Shown here: positions 1 to 6,260 of the stretch, in pieces
Position numbering within the stretch: the stretch's first letter is position 1
Layout: every line of letters begins with the position of its first letter
Source: Chlamydiia bacterium
GTDB lineage: Bacteria > Chlamydiota > Chlamydiia > Chlamydiales > FEN-1388
NCBI GenBank assembly: GCA_023269335.1
Contig: JAHFTM010000006.1
Location: 12,313-20,890 of the forward strand
Reading direction: 5' to 3'
Length of the DNA: 8,578 bases
Translations under genes and position numbers: made by a program
Notes under the pieces: model-generated
The model's input: only the letters and a program-made list of their open reading frames with translations
Told to the model about the DNA's origin: nothing
Databases searched by the model: none

Positions 1-723
1 GGCTTTAAAAAATCAGATGGCCTTGTTCAACTGCTTAAGTCAGTGCTGCAAAACGAAAAACGCTCCTTTTGGCTACGCCTGCTTTATTTATACCCCGATG
101 AGATTACGGATGATCTGATCGCCCTGATCAAATCAGACCCACGCATCTGCCCCTACCTTGATATGCCGATCCAGCATGTCAACAATGACCTTCTCAAATC
201 TATGCGCAGACTTACAAGTAAAGAAGACATCACAAGTTGCATTACAAAACTACGTCAAGAAATTCCCAATATCGTCATCCGTACAAGCCTGATCGTGGGC
301 TTTCCTGGTGAGACCGATGAGCAGTTTGCAGAGCTTGAAGAATTTGTCAGTCAATATCCTCTTGAGAATATTGGTATTTTTAAATTCTCCTGCGAAAAAG
401 ATAGCCATGCTGCCACGCTGCCGAACCATGTCTCTGAAGCTGTAAAGCAAAAACGACTAGAACGACTTGTCAAAGTACAGCGCAAAATGGTAAACAAACT
501 CAATAAAAAGATGGTTGGTAAAAAGCTTGAGGTGGTCATCGAAGGGTTTCGCCCTGAGTCAAAGCTGCTTTTAAGAGGGCGCTTCTACGGTCAGTGCCCC
601 GAAATTGATGGTGAAGTGATCATCAATGACTTTTCACCAAATAAAGTAAAAGAATTTGGCAAGCGCTACACAGTAGAAATTACAGATACGTGCGATTATG
701 ATCTTATTGGGAAAGTGCTTTAA
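1..723 (+). CDS. rimO: Ribosomal protein S12 methylthiotransferase RimO (3' part, truncated by window start)
   Basis: The reading frame is open from base 1, so this is the C-terminal 240 residues of a protein that is normally about 440 aa. A GTG at 43 is internal and not a start, because conserved sequence (GLVQLL upstream, then FWLRLLYLYPDEIT) runs through it. RimO is a cytoplasmic radical-SAM enzyme that adds a methylthio group to a conserved aspartate of ribosomal protein S12. Visible are the second half of the radical-SAM barrel (CPYLDMPIQH near visible residues 50-59; IRTSLIVGFPGET near 93-105) and a C-terminal TRAM domain (about 172-240, with GRFYGQCPEIDGEV). The LYLYPDEIT and PEIDGEV wording fits RimO better than its relative MiaB. 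The N-terminal domain and the CxxxCxxC iron-sulphur motif lie outside the window. The gene ends TAA 20 nt before lysS, suggesting co-transcription. Confidence 0.93.
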   Translation, partial: GFKKSDGLVQLLKSVLQNEKRSFWLRLLYLYPDEITDDLIALIKSDPRICPYLDMPIQHVNNDLLKSMRRLTSKEDITSCITKLRQEIPNIVIRTSLIVGFPGETDEQFAELEEFVSQYPLENIGIFKFSCEKDSHAATLPNHVSEAVKQKRLERLVKVQRKMVNKLNKKMVGKKLEVVIEGFRPESKLLLRGRFYGQCPEIDGEVIINDFSPNKVKEFGKRYTVEITDTCDYDLIGKVL

Positions 724-743
724 CGAGGGATGGAATAAAGTTC

Positions 744-2333
744 ATGGAATACCACACATCAGAAGAGTTTCAAAATCGAACGAGAAAGCTTGAAGAAATC
801 AGACAAGCTGGCGTTGAGCCTTATCCACACACTTTCTACCCCACGCATGAAAGCGAAGAGCTTCATCAGCAGTATGGCAACACAAAAATCGGAGCAAGTA
901 CTGACGCTGAAGAGGGCAAGACACCTTTTGTAAAAGCAGCTGGGAGGCTGATTCTCTTTCGTGCGATGGGTAAAAATGCTTTTGCTACATTGCAAGATAA
1001 AAATGGGCGCATTCAAGTAATGTTTAACCGTGAAGCAACGATAGTTGAAGGATTAAAAGAGGCGACGGGAGAAGAGAGCTCTCATCTCAAGTTCATTGAA
1101 AAGAAGTTTGATTTAGGTGATATCATCGGTGTTGAAGGCTACCTTTTTCATACGCAAAAAGGCGAGCTCACCATCTTTGTAAAAAAAGTAGTTCTTTTAT
1201 GTAAAAGCTTGCTGCCGCTGCCAGAAAAGCATAGTGGCCTTCAAGATAAAGAGATGCGCTACCGCAAGCGCTGGCTTGATCTTATCTCTCACGAAGCTGT
1301 GCAGAAAGTTTTTCGTACACGCTCTCTTATTTTAAGCCTTGTGCGCCGCCATTTTGAAGAGCTGAATTTTTTAGAAGTAGAAACGCCCATCCTGCAAACG
1401 CTTTATGGCGGTGCGCAGGCAAAACCTTTTGTTACGAAGCTCCACGCTCTTGATCAGGTAATGTATCTACGTATAGCGCTTGAGATATCGCTGAAAAAGC
1501 TGATTGTAGGCGGTATGGGACGCGTTTTTGAAATCGGCAAGGTATTTCGCAATGAAGGTATCGATCGCAACCACAATCCTGAATTTACGCTTTTAGAAGC
1601 CTACGCTTCGATGTGGGACTATAATGATATGATGAGGCTGACAGAGACTCTCTTTGAAAAGATCGCTCTTGCTCTGCACGATTCTACGGTTATCGCTATT
1701 ACACCTTCTGATAGAGAAGAGACCATTCACATTGATATGAAAGCGCCCTGGAAGCGCCTGACGATGAAAGAGAGTATCAAAGAATATGCTGGAGTTGATG
1801 TCGACAACTTAAGCGATGATGCCATGCGCAAGCTTTTAGAAGAAGATGGCATGAAGGTAGAGGAGCTTAAAAAATGTCCGCGCGGTCTTTTAATTGCGCA
1901 TCTTTTTGAAGCACGAGTAGAAGCAAAACTCATTCAACCGCACCATATCACTGATCATCCGATTGAAACAACTCCCCTATGCAAACCGCACCGCGATAAA
2001 AATGAAAAAGCAAATGGCATTATCGAACGGTTTGAAAGCTTTATTATGGGTCAGGAGATTTGCAATGCCTACACTGAGCTCAATGATCCACAGCTCCAGA
2101 GAGCACTTTTAGAAGGGCAAGCAAACCGCAAAGCTGCAGGTGATGAAGAGGCTAACCCCTTAGATGAGGACTTCATCGAAGCTATCTGTCAAGGCATGCC
2201 GCCAGCAGGTGGCCTTGGAATAGGTATAGATAGGCTTGTGATGCTTTTTACCAACAGCCATTCCATTCGCGACGTACTTTATTTTCCTTGGATGAAGCCT
2301 CTCACAGCTGATGACAGTGATAAAGATAGATAG
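744..2333 (+). CDS. lysS: Lysyl-tRNA synthetase, class II
   Basis: This 529-aa cytoplasmic enzyme charges tRNA-Lys with lysine using ATP. The N-terminal part holds an OB-fold anticodon-binding domain (about 66-155, AGRLILFRAMGKNAFATLQD). The class II catalytic core follows: motif 1 around FLEVETPIL (209-217), motif 2 FRNEGIDRNHNPEFT (268-282) and motif 3 GLGIGIDRLVMLF (490-502). The overall wording resembles chlamydial LysS, including LLCKSL, RYRKRW, VGGMGRVFEIGKVFRNEGIDR and CQGMPPAGG. This is the main clue to the organism. Length is normal for a bacterial LysS of this type, with a modest insertion between motifs 2 and 3 (about 310-400). The ATG start is preceded by a purine-rich stretch (GAGGGATGGA, 725-734). 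The 20-nt gap to rimO suggests one operon. The very end (TADDSDKDR) is charged and not conserved. Confidence 0.97.
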   Translation: MEYHTSEEFQNRTRKLEEIRQAGVEPYPHTFYPTHESEELHQQYGNTKIGASTDAEEGKTPFVKAAGRLILFRAMGKNAFATLQDKNGRIQVMFNREATIVEGLKEATGEESSHLKFIEKKFDLGDIIGVEGYLFHTQKGELTIFVKKVVLLCKSLLPLPEKHSGLQDKEMRYRKRWLDLISHEAVQKVFRTRSLILSLVRRHFEELNFLEVETPILQTLYGGAQAKPFVTKLHALDQVMYLRIALEISLKKLIVGGMGRVFEIGKVFRNEGIDRNHNPEFTLLEAYASMWDYNDMMRLTETLFEKIALALHDSTVIAITPSDREETIHIDMKAPWKRLTMKESIKEYAGVDVDNLSDDAMRKLLEEDGMKVEELKKCPRGLLIAHLFEARVEAKLIQPHHITDHPIETTPLCKPHRDKNEKANGIIERFESFIMGQEICNAYTELNDPQLQRALLEGQANRKAAGDEEANPLDEDFIEAICQGMPPAGGLGIGIDRLVMLFTNSHSIRDVLYFPWMKPLTADDSDKDR

Positions 2334-2346
2334 GATCTATCTGTTT
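2324..2346. terminator. Possible short hairpin terminator between convergent genes
   Basis: AGATAG (2328-2333, overlapping the lysS stop) pairs with CTATCT (2337-2342) around a GAT loop. G-T and A-T pairs can extend the stem outward to about 2324/2346. It lies exactly at the convergent junction of lysS and the aminotransferase gene, whose stop codon (complement of 2345-2347) is inside the foot of the stem. The stem is AT-rich and followed only by a short TTTAT run, so it is weak as an intrinsic terminator. Its position is the main reason to list it. Confidence 0.35.
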
Positions 2347-3721
2347 ATAATCTTGCTTCAAGGCGATCTAAAAGTTCTGTCAGTTCAGCAATGCCCCCGC
2401 TGCAGGTAATTCGTACATAGCCCAGTTGCGGGTTTGCGCCGAAAAAGGAAAGTGGTGAGATCATCATTCGATCTTGAAAAAGTAGCGCATAGCTGATCTC
2501 TTGATCCGTTGAGATAACACCTTTTGTATCAATGACATCTGCTACTCTTTCTGGTATCTTTGTACCAAAAAGTCTGCTCAAATTGGCAACCACATAAAAG
2601 GTTCCCTCAACAGCATATGAAGGATCTGGCAAAGCAAGATTCATCTTTTTTAAACGTTTTTGCACATACTCCACCTGTATTTGATAGTATTGAGAAAGGG
2701 CTTCTCGTTTCTTCTCGGTAAACGCTAGCATTGCTTGAGCGTAGGCAATTTGTAAGCTGATAGGAGCATGTACGTAAGAAATACTTGTTGCGTTCAGAAG
2801 ATCTTCGCGGATCTCTTCGTTAAAGCAGAGCATGATAGCCATGCGTTCGCCGCTAGCCGAAAACCCTTTGGTGGCTGAGCGCAGGAGGATCAGACGATCT
2901 TTTAATTCAGGTGCAACTTCAAGAAGGGAGATGTGCTTTTTGCCAAATGTAAGTTCTGCATAGGCCTCATCTACAATAATGGGAATATCTTTGGAGGTTG
3001 TTTTTAAAACCTCAGCAATTGCTTTCCATTCATTTTTTCCTACCACGTATCCCATAGGATTATTTGGATCACAAAAAAGAAAGGCAGCTATTTTTTGACC
3101 CTCTTGTACCTGTTTTAAACTGCGTTTCAATGCCTCTGCAGTGAGACGATAGCCAGGCTCATTCGAAAGATCGATGAAATGTGGGTGATTGTGATGTGCT
3201 GCGTTGTTGTAAAAAGGATAGTATGGGGAGGGCGTGATAATTTTGCCTCCAGGTGTACGTTGATTGATGACACCAAAAACTAAGTTCAAGGCACTAACAC
3301 CACCTACAGAAAAAATAATGGAGCAAGGATCGATAGGCTCTTGTAAGCTGTACCACTTTGTAAGGGCTTGAGCCATCATTTCCTGAGCTTTTTGTACGCC
3401 AGATGGCATGTCGTAATCGATAGCAGAAGAGGTGCTAGCAATCCAATTGCACTTCTCTTCGGGCGAAAGAGTTGTGTCAGTAATAAGCTTTTTTGTTTGA
3501 GCTACTTTTTCGAGTAACTCTTGCCAGTAGTTTGTAGCTGCCAGTGCCAGATCTTCATTTAAGAGATAACTTGGCTTGCCAATGCCGGCATAGATCATCT
3601 TTTTCTCGCTAGGCTGCTGCTCTTGTAAATAATGGGCCCAAATGTAAAGTAGAAGTACTGGATCGAGCGTTTTTGAAGAAAAACCATTTGGCTTACGCAT
3701 AGATATAACTTTTGTTAGCAT
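2345..3721 (-). CDS. Fold-type I PLP-dependent aminotransferase (aspartate aminotransferase superfamily, class I/II)
   Basis: This 458-aa protein is a pyridoxal-phosphate enzyme that moves an amino group between an amino acid and a 2-oxo acid. Landmarks in order: VGGVSALN (139-146, phosphate-binding turn), SPYYPF (165-170), DPNNPMG (218-224), IVDEAYAEL (249-257, Asp251 facing the pyridine nitrogen), SATKGFSASGER (282-293, Lys285 as the Schiff-base lysine) and GYVRITCSGG (434-443, Arg437 as the likely substrate carboxylate clamp). All core residues are present, so it is probably active, but the substrate cannot be read from the sequence. The N-terminal 50 residues and an insert around 70-100 make it somewhat longer than a typical AspC of about 400 aa. 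The ATG at 3721 has no clear ribosome-binding site. A second in-frame ATG at residue 8 (MRKPNGF) is equally possible. The gene converges on lysS and diverges from the LRR-like gene. Confidence 0.85.
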   Translation of the reverse strand: MLTKVISMRKPNGFSSKTLDPVLLLYIWAHYLQEQQPSEKKMIYAGIGKPSYLLNEDLALAATNYWQELLEKVAQTKKLITDTTLSPEEKCNWIASTSSAIDYDMPSGVQKAQEMMAQALTKWYSLQEPIDPCSIIFSVGGVSALNLVFGVINQRTPGGKIITPSPYYPFYNNAAHHNHPHFIDLSNEPGYRLTAEALKRSLKQVQEGQKIAAFLFCDPNNPMGYVVGKNEWKAIAEVLKTTSKDIPIIVDEAYAELTFGKKHISLLEVAPELKDRLILLRSATKGFSASGERMAIMLCFNEEIREDLLNATSISYVHAPISLQIAYAQAMLAFTEKKREALSQYYQIQVEYVQKRLKKMNLALPDPSYAVEGTFYVVANLSRLFGTKIPERVADVIDTKGVISTDQEISYALLFQDRMMISPLSFFGANPQLGYVRITCSGGIAELTELLDRLEARL

Positions 3722-3730
3722 TTAAATTTA

Positions 3731-3759
3731 TAATTAACAAATGGCAAATAATTAGTCAA
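3731..3759 (-). promoter_or_regulatory. Candidate promoter for the aminotransferase gene
   Basis: Read on the - strand, TTGACT (complement of 3754-3759) is followed after 17 nt by TAATTA (complement of 3731-3736), a poor -10. A better TATAAA (complement of 3727-3732) lies 21 nt away. The -10 falls only about 10-15 nt before the annotated ATG, so a transcript from here would have almost no leader. That would favour the ATG at residue 8, or leaderless initiation. Confidence 0.35.
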
Positions 3760-3780
3760 TTTAATAAGAAGTCATTGACT
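3754..3780. repeat. Inverted repeat placing two opposed -35 boxes
   Basis: AGTCAAT (3754-3760) and ATTGACT (3774-3780) are perfect 7-bp inverted copies separated by 13 nt. Each arm contains a TTGACT -35-like box for one of the two divergent genes. The symmetry could mark an operator read by a dimer, or simply two back-to-back promoters. Confidence 0.4.
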
Positions 3781-3803
3781 TTAAAATATAGATTTGATAA
3801 TAT
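3775..3803 (+). promoter_or_regulatory. Candidate sigma70-type promoter for the LRR-like effector gene
   Basis: TTGACT (3775-3780) is five of six to the -35 consensus. TAATAT (3798-3803) follows after a 17-nt spacer; the overlapping GATAAT (3796-3801) is a closer -10 match but leaves only 15 nt. The predicted start would be near 3810, giving a leader of about 30 nt with a good AAGGA ribosome-binding site at 3830-3834. The region is strongly AT-rich. Confidence 0.55.
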
Positions 3804-3842
3804 AGTTACTATAACTAATAAAATTTTATAAGGATCTTATTT

Positions 3843-5120
3843 ATGACTAACAATATAAATTTTGGTCTATCAGAGACAGTGAACAATAATTGGGTGAATA
3901 GCGAAAAACCAGTGCCTTGCGAAAAATATGTAAAGAAATTTATAGAAATTACAGGTACTCTTCGCCTCGACGGCAAACAAGCTGCGGATCCGATAAGTGT
4001 CCGTGAGTTTGTGCAGATCGTAAGGCGAGATGGCATACAACTTGGCCCTAATTGGGCAGATTCAAAGGGCACTTTCAAAGCTGCCTTAAAAGTCTTATTA
4101 CGACAAATGGGAATGATTGGGGAAAAGCGTAAAGCCACTGAAACTAATAGCAGTTCCTCTTCTTCATCGTCTTCTTCCTCATCTACAGGTGAACCTGCTG
4201 CCAAAAGAAGAAAAATAGCTACTTCTACAGCTGCTGTAGCTGTCACTACAAGCGAGCAAGAAAAGTGGAAAAATCGACAATTAAGTACTATTTTGTCAGC
4301 AATGGGGGCAGGCATCCCTATTGCTATCGGTGAAATTGTCAATGCTTATAGAGGCAAGCCTATAGGAAATGAGCTTTTTGTAGATACTATTCGTGAAGGA
4401 TTGGCACAAACACCCGCGGCTCCTATTGATCTTTGCAAAATGATCCAGTCTTTTGCTGGAAATCATGGAGAAGCACATATCGAGGACTTTCTAAGAGAAT
4501 ACTGTCAACATAAGAGGTTCTCGGGAGTTTCTTCCACCCTATTTGAGCGCGCTGAAGCACTTTTAAAGCACCACTGCATTGATCGTGAAAAAATCACAAC
4601 GCTTGATTTATCAGGTTTTAGTTGGTATGTGTACCCTAGGATGCTTGCACTCGATCTAAACGATAATCCTCTCTCATTATCAACTACTGAGGTTGTTACT
4701 CTCCATAACAAGATAATAGATATGTGTTATGCGAGTCAAGATCATGTACTTCTTCGTCTTATTCAACAGGTAGCTCCAAATCTAAAACAGCTTAGAATGA
4801 CAAATCGACTTGACGTAGGAAGAAACTTTCCTAGTTTTACTAAAAAAATAGTCCAAAGTTTGAGTGCTTTTACTCAACTTGAGACTCTAGAGCTTAGTTA
4901 CAAAGATATTACCTACCTTGTCAGAGCAGACCATGGTAGTACAAGCCCGTTCTTGCATCTTGAGCTCTTACGAGTCCTTTCTAAGAAAGCTGCACAAGGA
5001 GAACAAACAGCCTTTCCAAAATTAGAAAAGCTACGTGTAGTTGGTGGCATTCTTTCCGATGAAATGCAAGCAGATCTTAAAAAAGCAAGACCAACTCTTG
5101 CGATTGAATGCATCGCTTAA
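3843..5120 (+). CDS. LRR-like protein with poly-serine linker and predicted nuclear localisation signal (candidate secreted effector)
   Basis: I do not recognise a named family for this 425-aa protein. Residues 1-95 look like a small, mainly helical domain. Then come a 12-serine run (103-114) and the basic cluster PAAKRRKI (118-125). The cluster fits the monopartite K-K/R-x-K/R nuclear import signal and resembles the human c-Myc signal PAAKRVKLD. Residues 140-245 look helical. From about 250 there are LRR-like segments: ITTLDLSGF (251-259), MLALDLNDNPL (267-277), NLKQLRM (313-319), QLETLELSYKDI (345-356) and KLEKLRVVGGIL (393-404). Spacing is irregular, so the repeats are degenerate. No signal peptide or membrane segment is visible; a type III secretion signal could sit in the Asn-rich first 20 residues but cannot be confirmed. 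The ATG is supported by AAGGA 8 nt upstream. In an intracellular bacterium this make-up suggests a host-directed, possibly nuclear, effector; that is inference. Confidence 0.75.
   Translation: MTNNINFGLSETVNNNWVNSEKPVPCEKYVKKFIEITGTLRLDGKQAADPISVREFVQIVRRDGIQLGPNWADSKGTFKAALKVLLRQMGMIGEKRKATETNSSSSSSSSSSSSTGEPAAKRRKIATSTAAVAVTTSEQEKWKNRQLSTILSAMGAGIPIAIGEIVNAYRGKPIGNELFVDTIREGLAQTPAAPIDLCKMIQSFAGNHGEAHIEDFLREYCQHKRFSGVSSTLFERAEALLKHHCIDREKITTLDLSGFSWYVYPRMLALDLNDNPLSLSTTEVVTLHNKIIDMCYASQDHVLLRLIQQVAPNLKQLRMTNRLDVGRNFPSFTKKIVQSLSAFTQLETLELSYKDITYLVRADHGSTSPFLHLELLRVLSKKAAQGEQTAFPKLEKLRVVGGILSDEMQADLKKARPTLAIECIA
4149..4184 (+). repeat. Poly-serine coding tract (12 codons)
   Basis: Twelve consecutive serine codons encode a flexible linker inside the LRR-like protein. 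All six serine codons are used (AGC, AGT, TCC, TCT, TCA, TCG), so this is not a clean microsatellite. The + strand is C/T-rich, and its complement reads as an acidic run in an antisense frame, which explains a spurious antisense ORF here. Confidence 0.9.
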
Positions 5121-5121
5121 G

Positions 5122-5127
5122 CTTAGG
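5122..5127. repeat. CTTAGG direct repeat, left flank of transposable element
   Basis: CTTAGG here is repeated exactly at 6255-6260, bracketing the inverted repeats of the RAYT element. If the element ends in GGGTCAGG (as the solo copy at 7790 suggests), the two copies are precisely at its outer edges and look like a 6-bp target duplication. Because the neighbouring bases are runs of G or C, a shorter TTAG duplication is equally compatible. Confidence 0.5.
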
Positions 5128-5177
5128 GGGTCAGGCCTGGCATTCGGACATTTAAAATACGAATTATTTTAAAAAAC
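5127..5177. repeat. Left terminal inverted repeat of the RAYT element
   Basis: It starts GGGGTCAGGCCTGGCATTCG and ends in TTTTAAAAAAC. It matches the reverse complement of 6205-6255 at 46 of 51 positions. The first 27 bases are nearly perfect (one C/T difference) and the inner AT-rich half carries the other four differences. The core CAGGCCTG is an 8-bp palindrome. Confidence 0.9.
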
Positions 5178-5256
5178 GACTGCTACGAGACATCGAAAGC
5201 TTTGTGTTTTGCATTCCTCTTGCAACTTTTGCGCCTTTAAATTATTTTTTTTGGCT

Positions 5257-6192
5257 ATGGCTAGAAGAAAACGTTTTCACTTACATTCTGCGATTTATCA
5301 TGTGATGCTAAGAGGCAATGACGGCCAGCAAATTTTTTTCTCCGACGCCGATAGGTATCGCATGTGTCTGCTCATTCAAGAAGGTGTCGAGCGATTCGGA
5401 CATTGTGTTCACTCCTTTTGTTTTATGACTAACCATATCCATCTTGCAATACAGGTAGGAACTATCAGTATTTCTAAAATCATGCAAAACCTTGCTTTTC
5501 GTTACACACGCTATATGAATAAACGACAAGATAGAGTTGGCCACCTCTTTCAAGGCCGTTTTAAGTCAGTAGTTGTTGATGGAGAGAGATATCAAAGAGA
5601 GCTCATCAGGTACATCCACCTCAATCCGGTTCGCGCCGGGCTTGTAAAACAACCAGAAGAGTACTTGTGGAGCAGCCACAGGAATTATCTTGACCTCTCG
5701 GAAATTTGTTGGGTTACCCCAGATTGTTTTTTGAGCCGCTTTGGAACAAGCCACAAAGAAGCACTTGTCAACTACGAGCAATTCATCAGAAATGGCATTG
5801 GCATTAAAACTGAAATGGATTTTAAAAGAGGCAGTGAGAAAGGCGTTCTCGGCGATAAAGCATCTATTAAGGCAGTTCTGGAACAAGTAGAGATGCCAAA
5901 AAAACAAGGAATTGAGCTAGATCAGCTTGTGATAACGATCTGTAAGCATTTTGAACTCGAAGAAGTAGCTTTATGCGATCAAGGTAAAGAGCGCGTTGCC
6001 TCTCACGCACGTGCAACGCTTGCTCTTCTCGTGAAAGAGAGTGAAAACCTTTCTCTTGAAAAATTAGCAACCTTTTTAAAACGTGATCCTAGTTCTCTCA
6101 GTAAATTAGCACGAAGACTTGAAGAAAGATGTCTGAAAGAACAGGCATTCGCGGTGGAAGTAATGCAACTGCGCGAAAAAGTGTTCTCGTAG
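5257..6192 (+). CDS. REP-associated tyrosine transposase (Y1/HUH superfamily, IS200-like) with DnaA-like C-terminal helix-turn-helix
   Basis: This 311-aa protein is a single-strand DNA transposase that nicks and joins DNA through a covalent tyrosine link. The start MARRKRFHLHSAIYHVMLRGN is the family's usual opening; I chose ATG 5257 over an in-frame TTG at 5209 because the extra 16 residues are not family-like. Visible motifs: HIH (60-62), the HUH metal-binding pair in MTNHIHLAIQ; GHLFQGRFKS (95-104); and IRYIHLNPVRAGLV (117-130), where Tyr119 aligns with the catalytic tyrosine of E. coli TnpA-REP (Y115, recalled). Residues about 221-291 resemble DnaA domain IV, with VASHARATLALL (247-258) and FLKRDPSSLSKLARRL (273-288), and probably add DNA-binding specificity. 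No clear ribosome-binding site precedes the ATG, which fits low expression. Termini and reading frame are intact. Confidence 0.93.
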   Translation: MARRKRFHLHSAIYHVMLRGNDGQQIFFSDADRYRMCLLIQEGVERFGHCVHSFCFMTNHIHLAIQVGTISISKIMQNLAFRYTRYMNKRQDRVGHLFQGRFKSVVVDGERYQRELIRYIHLNPVRAGLVKQPEEYLWSSHRNYLDLSEICWVTPDCFLSRFGTSHKEALVNYEQFIRNGIGIKTEMDFKRGSEKGVLGDKASIKAVLEQVEMPKKQGIELDQLVITICKHFELEEVALCDQGKERVASHARATLALLVKESENLSLEKLATFLKRDPSSLSKLARRLEERCLKEQAFAVEVMQLREKVFS

Positions 6193-6204
6193 CAAGGTGG
6201 ACAT

Positions 6205-6255
6205 GTTTTTTAAACTAATTTATATTTCAAATGTCCAAATGCCAGGCCTGACCCC
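6205..6255. repeat. Right terminal inverted repeat of the RAYT element
   Basis: The reverse complement of this segment reads GGGGTCAGGCCTGGCATTTG and onward, matching the left end at 46/51 positions. It begins 12 nt after the transposase stop codon (6190-6192). Its outer base directly abuts the stop codon of the kinase-like gene (6256-6258). Confidence 0.9.
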
Positions 6256-6260
6256 TTAGG
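6255..6260. repeat. CTTAGG direct repeat, right flank of transposable element
   Basis: This is the second copy of the CTTAGG found at 5122-5127. It contains the TAA stop codon of the kinase-like gene on the - strand, so that stop is native target sequence and was not created by the insertion, if this is a target duplication. Confidence 0.5.

Larger units (their letters stand above)
5127..6255. mobile_element. REP-associated (IS200-like) transposon with 51-nt terminal inverted repeats
   Basis: The element is about 1.13 kb and carries a single Y1 transposase gene (5257-6192). Its ends are 51-nt inverted repeats differing at 5 positions. The outer part GGGTCAGGCCTGGCATT contains the palindrome CAGGCCTG, the kind of motif found in REP sequences next to RAYT genes. 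It lies between the stop codons of two convergent genes and disrupts neither. Both ends and the gene look intact, so it may still be mobile or only recently inserted. Confidence 0.85.

Noticed and set aside
43..45. GTG as the start of rimO
   Set aside because: Conserved RimO sequence continues upstream to base 1, so this is an internal valine codon of a truncated gene.
3815..4342. Antisense 175-codon ORF with an acidic run over the effector gene
   Set aside because: It is the mirror of the effector gene; the acidic run (DEEEDDEEEE-like) is the complement of the poly-serine codons. It lacks a ribosome-binding site and family-like features.
5209..5256. TTG start extending the transposase by 16 residues
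   Set aside because: The extra residues (MHSSCNFCAFKLFFLA) are not family-like, and MARRKRFHLHSAIYHV at 5257 is the typical opening of this family.
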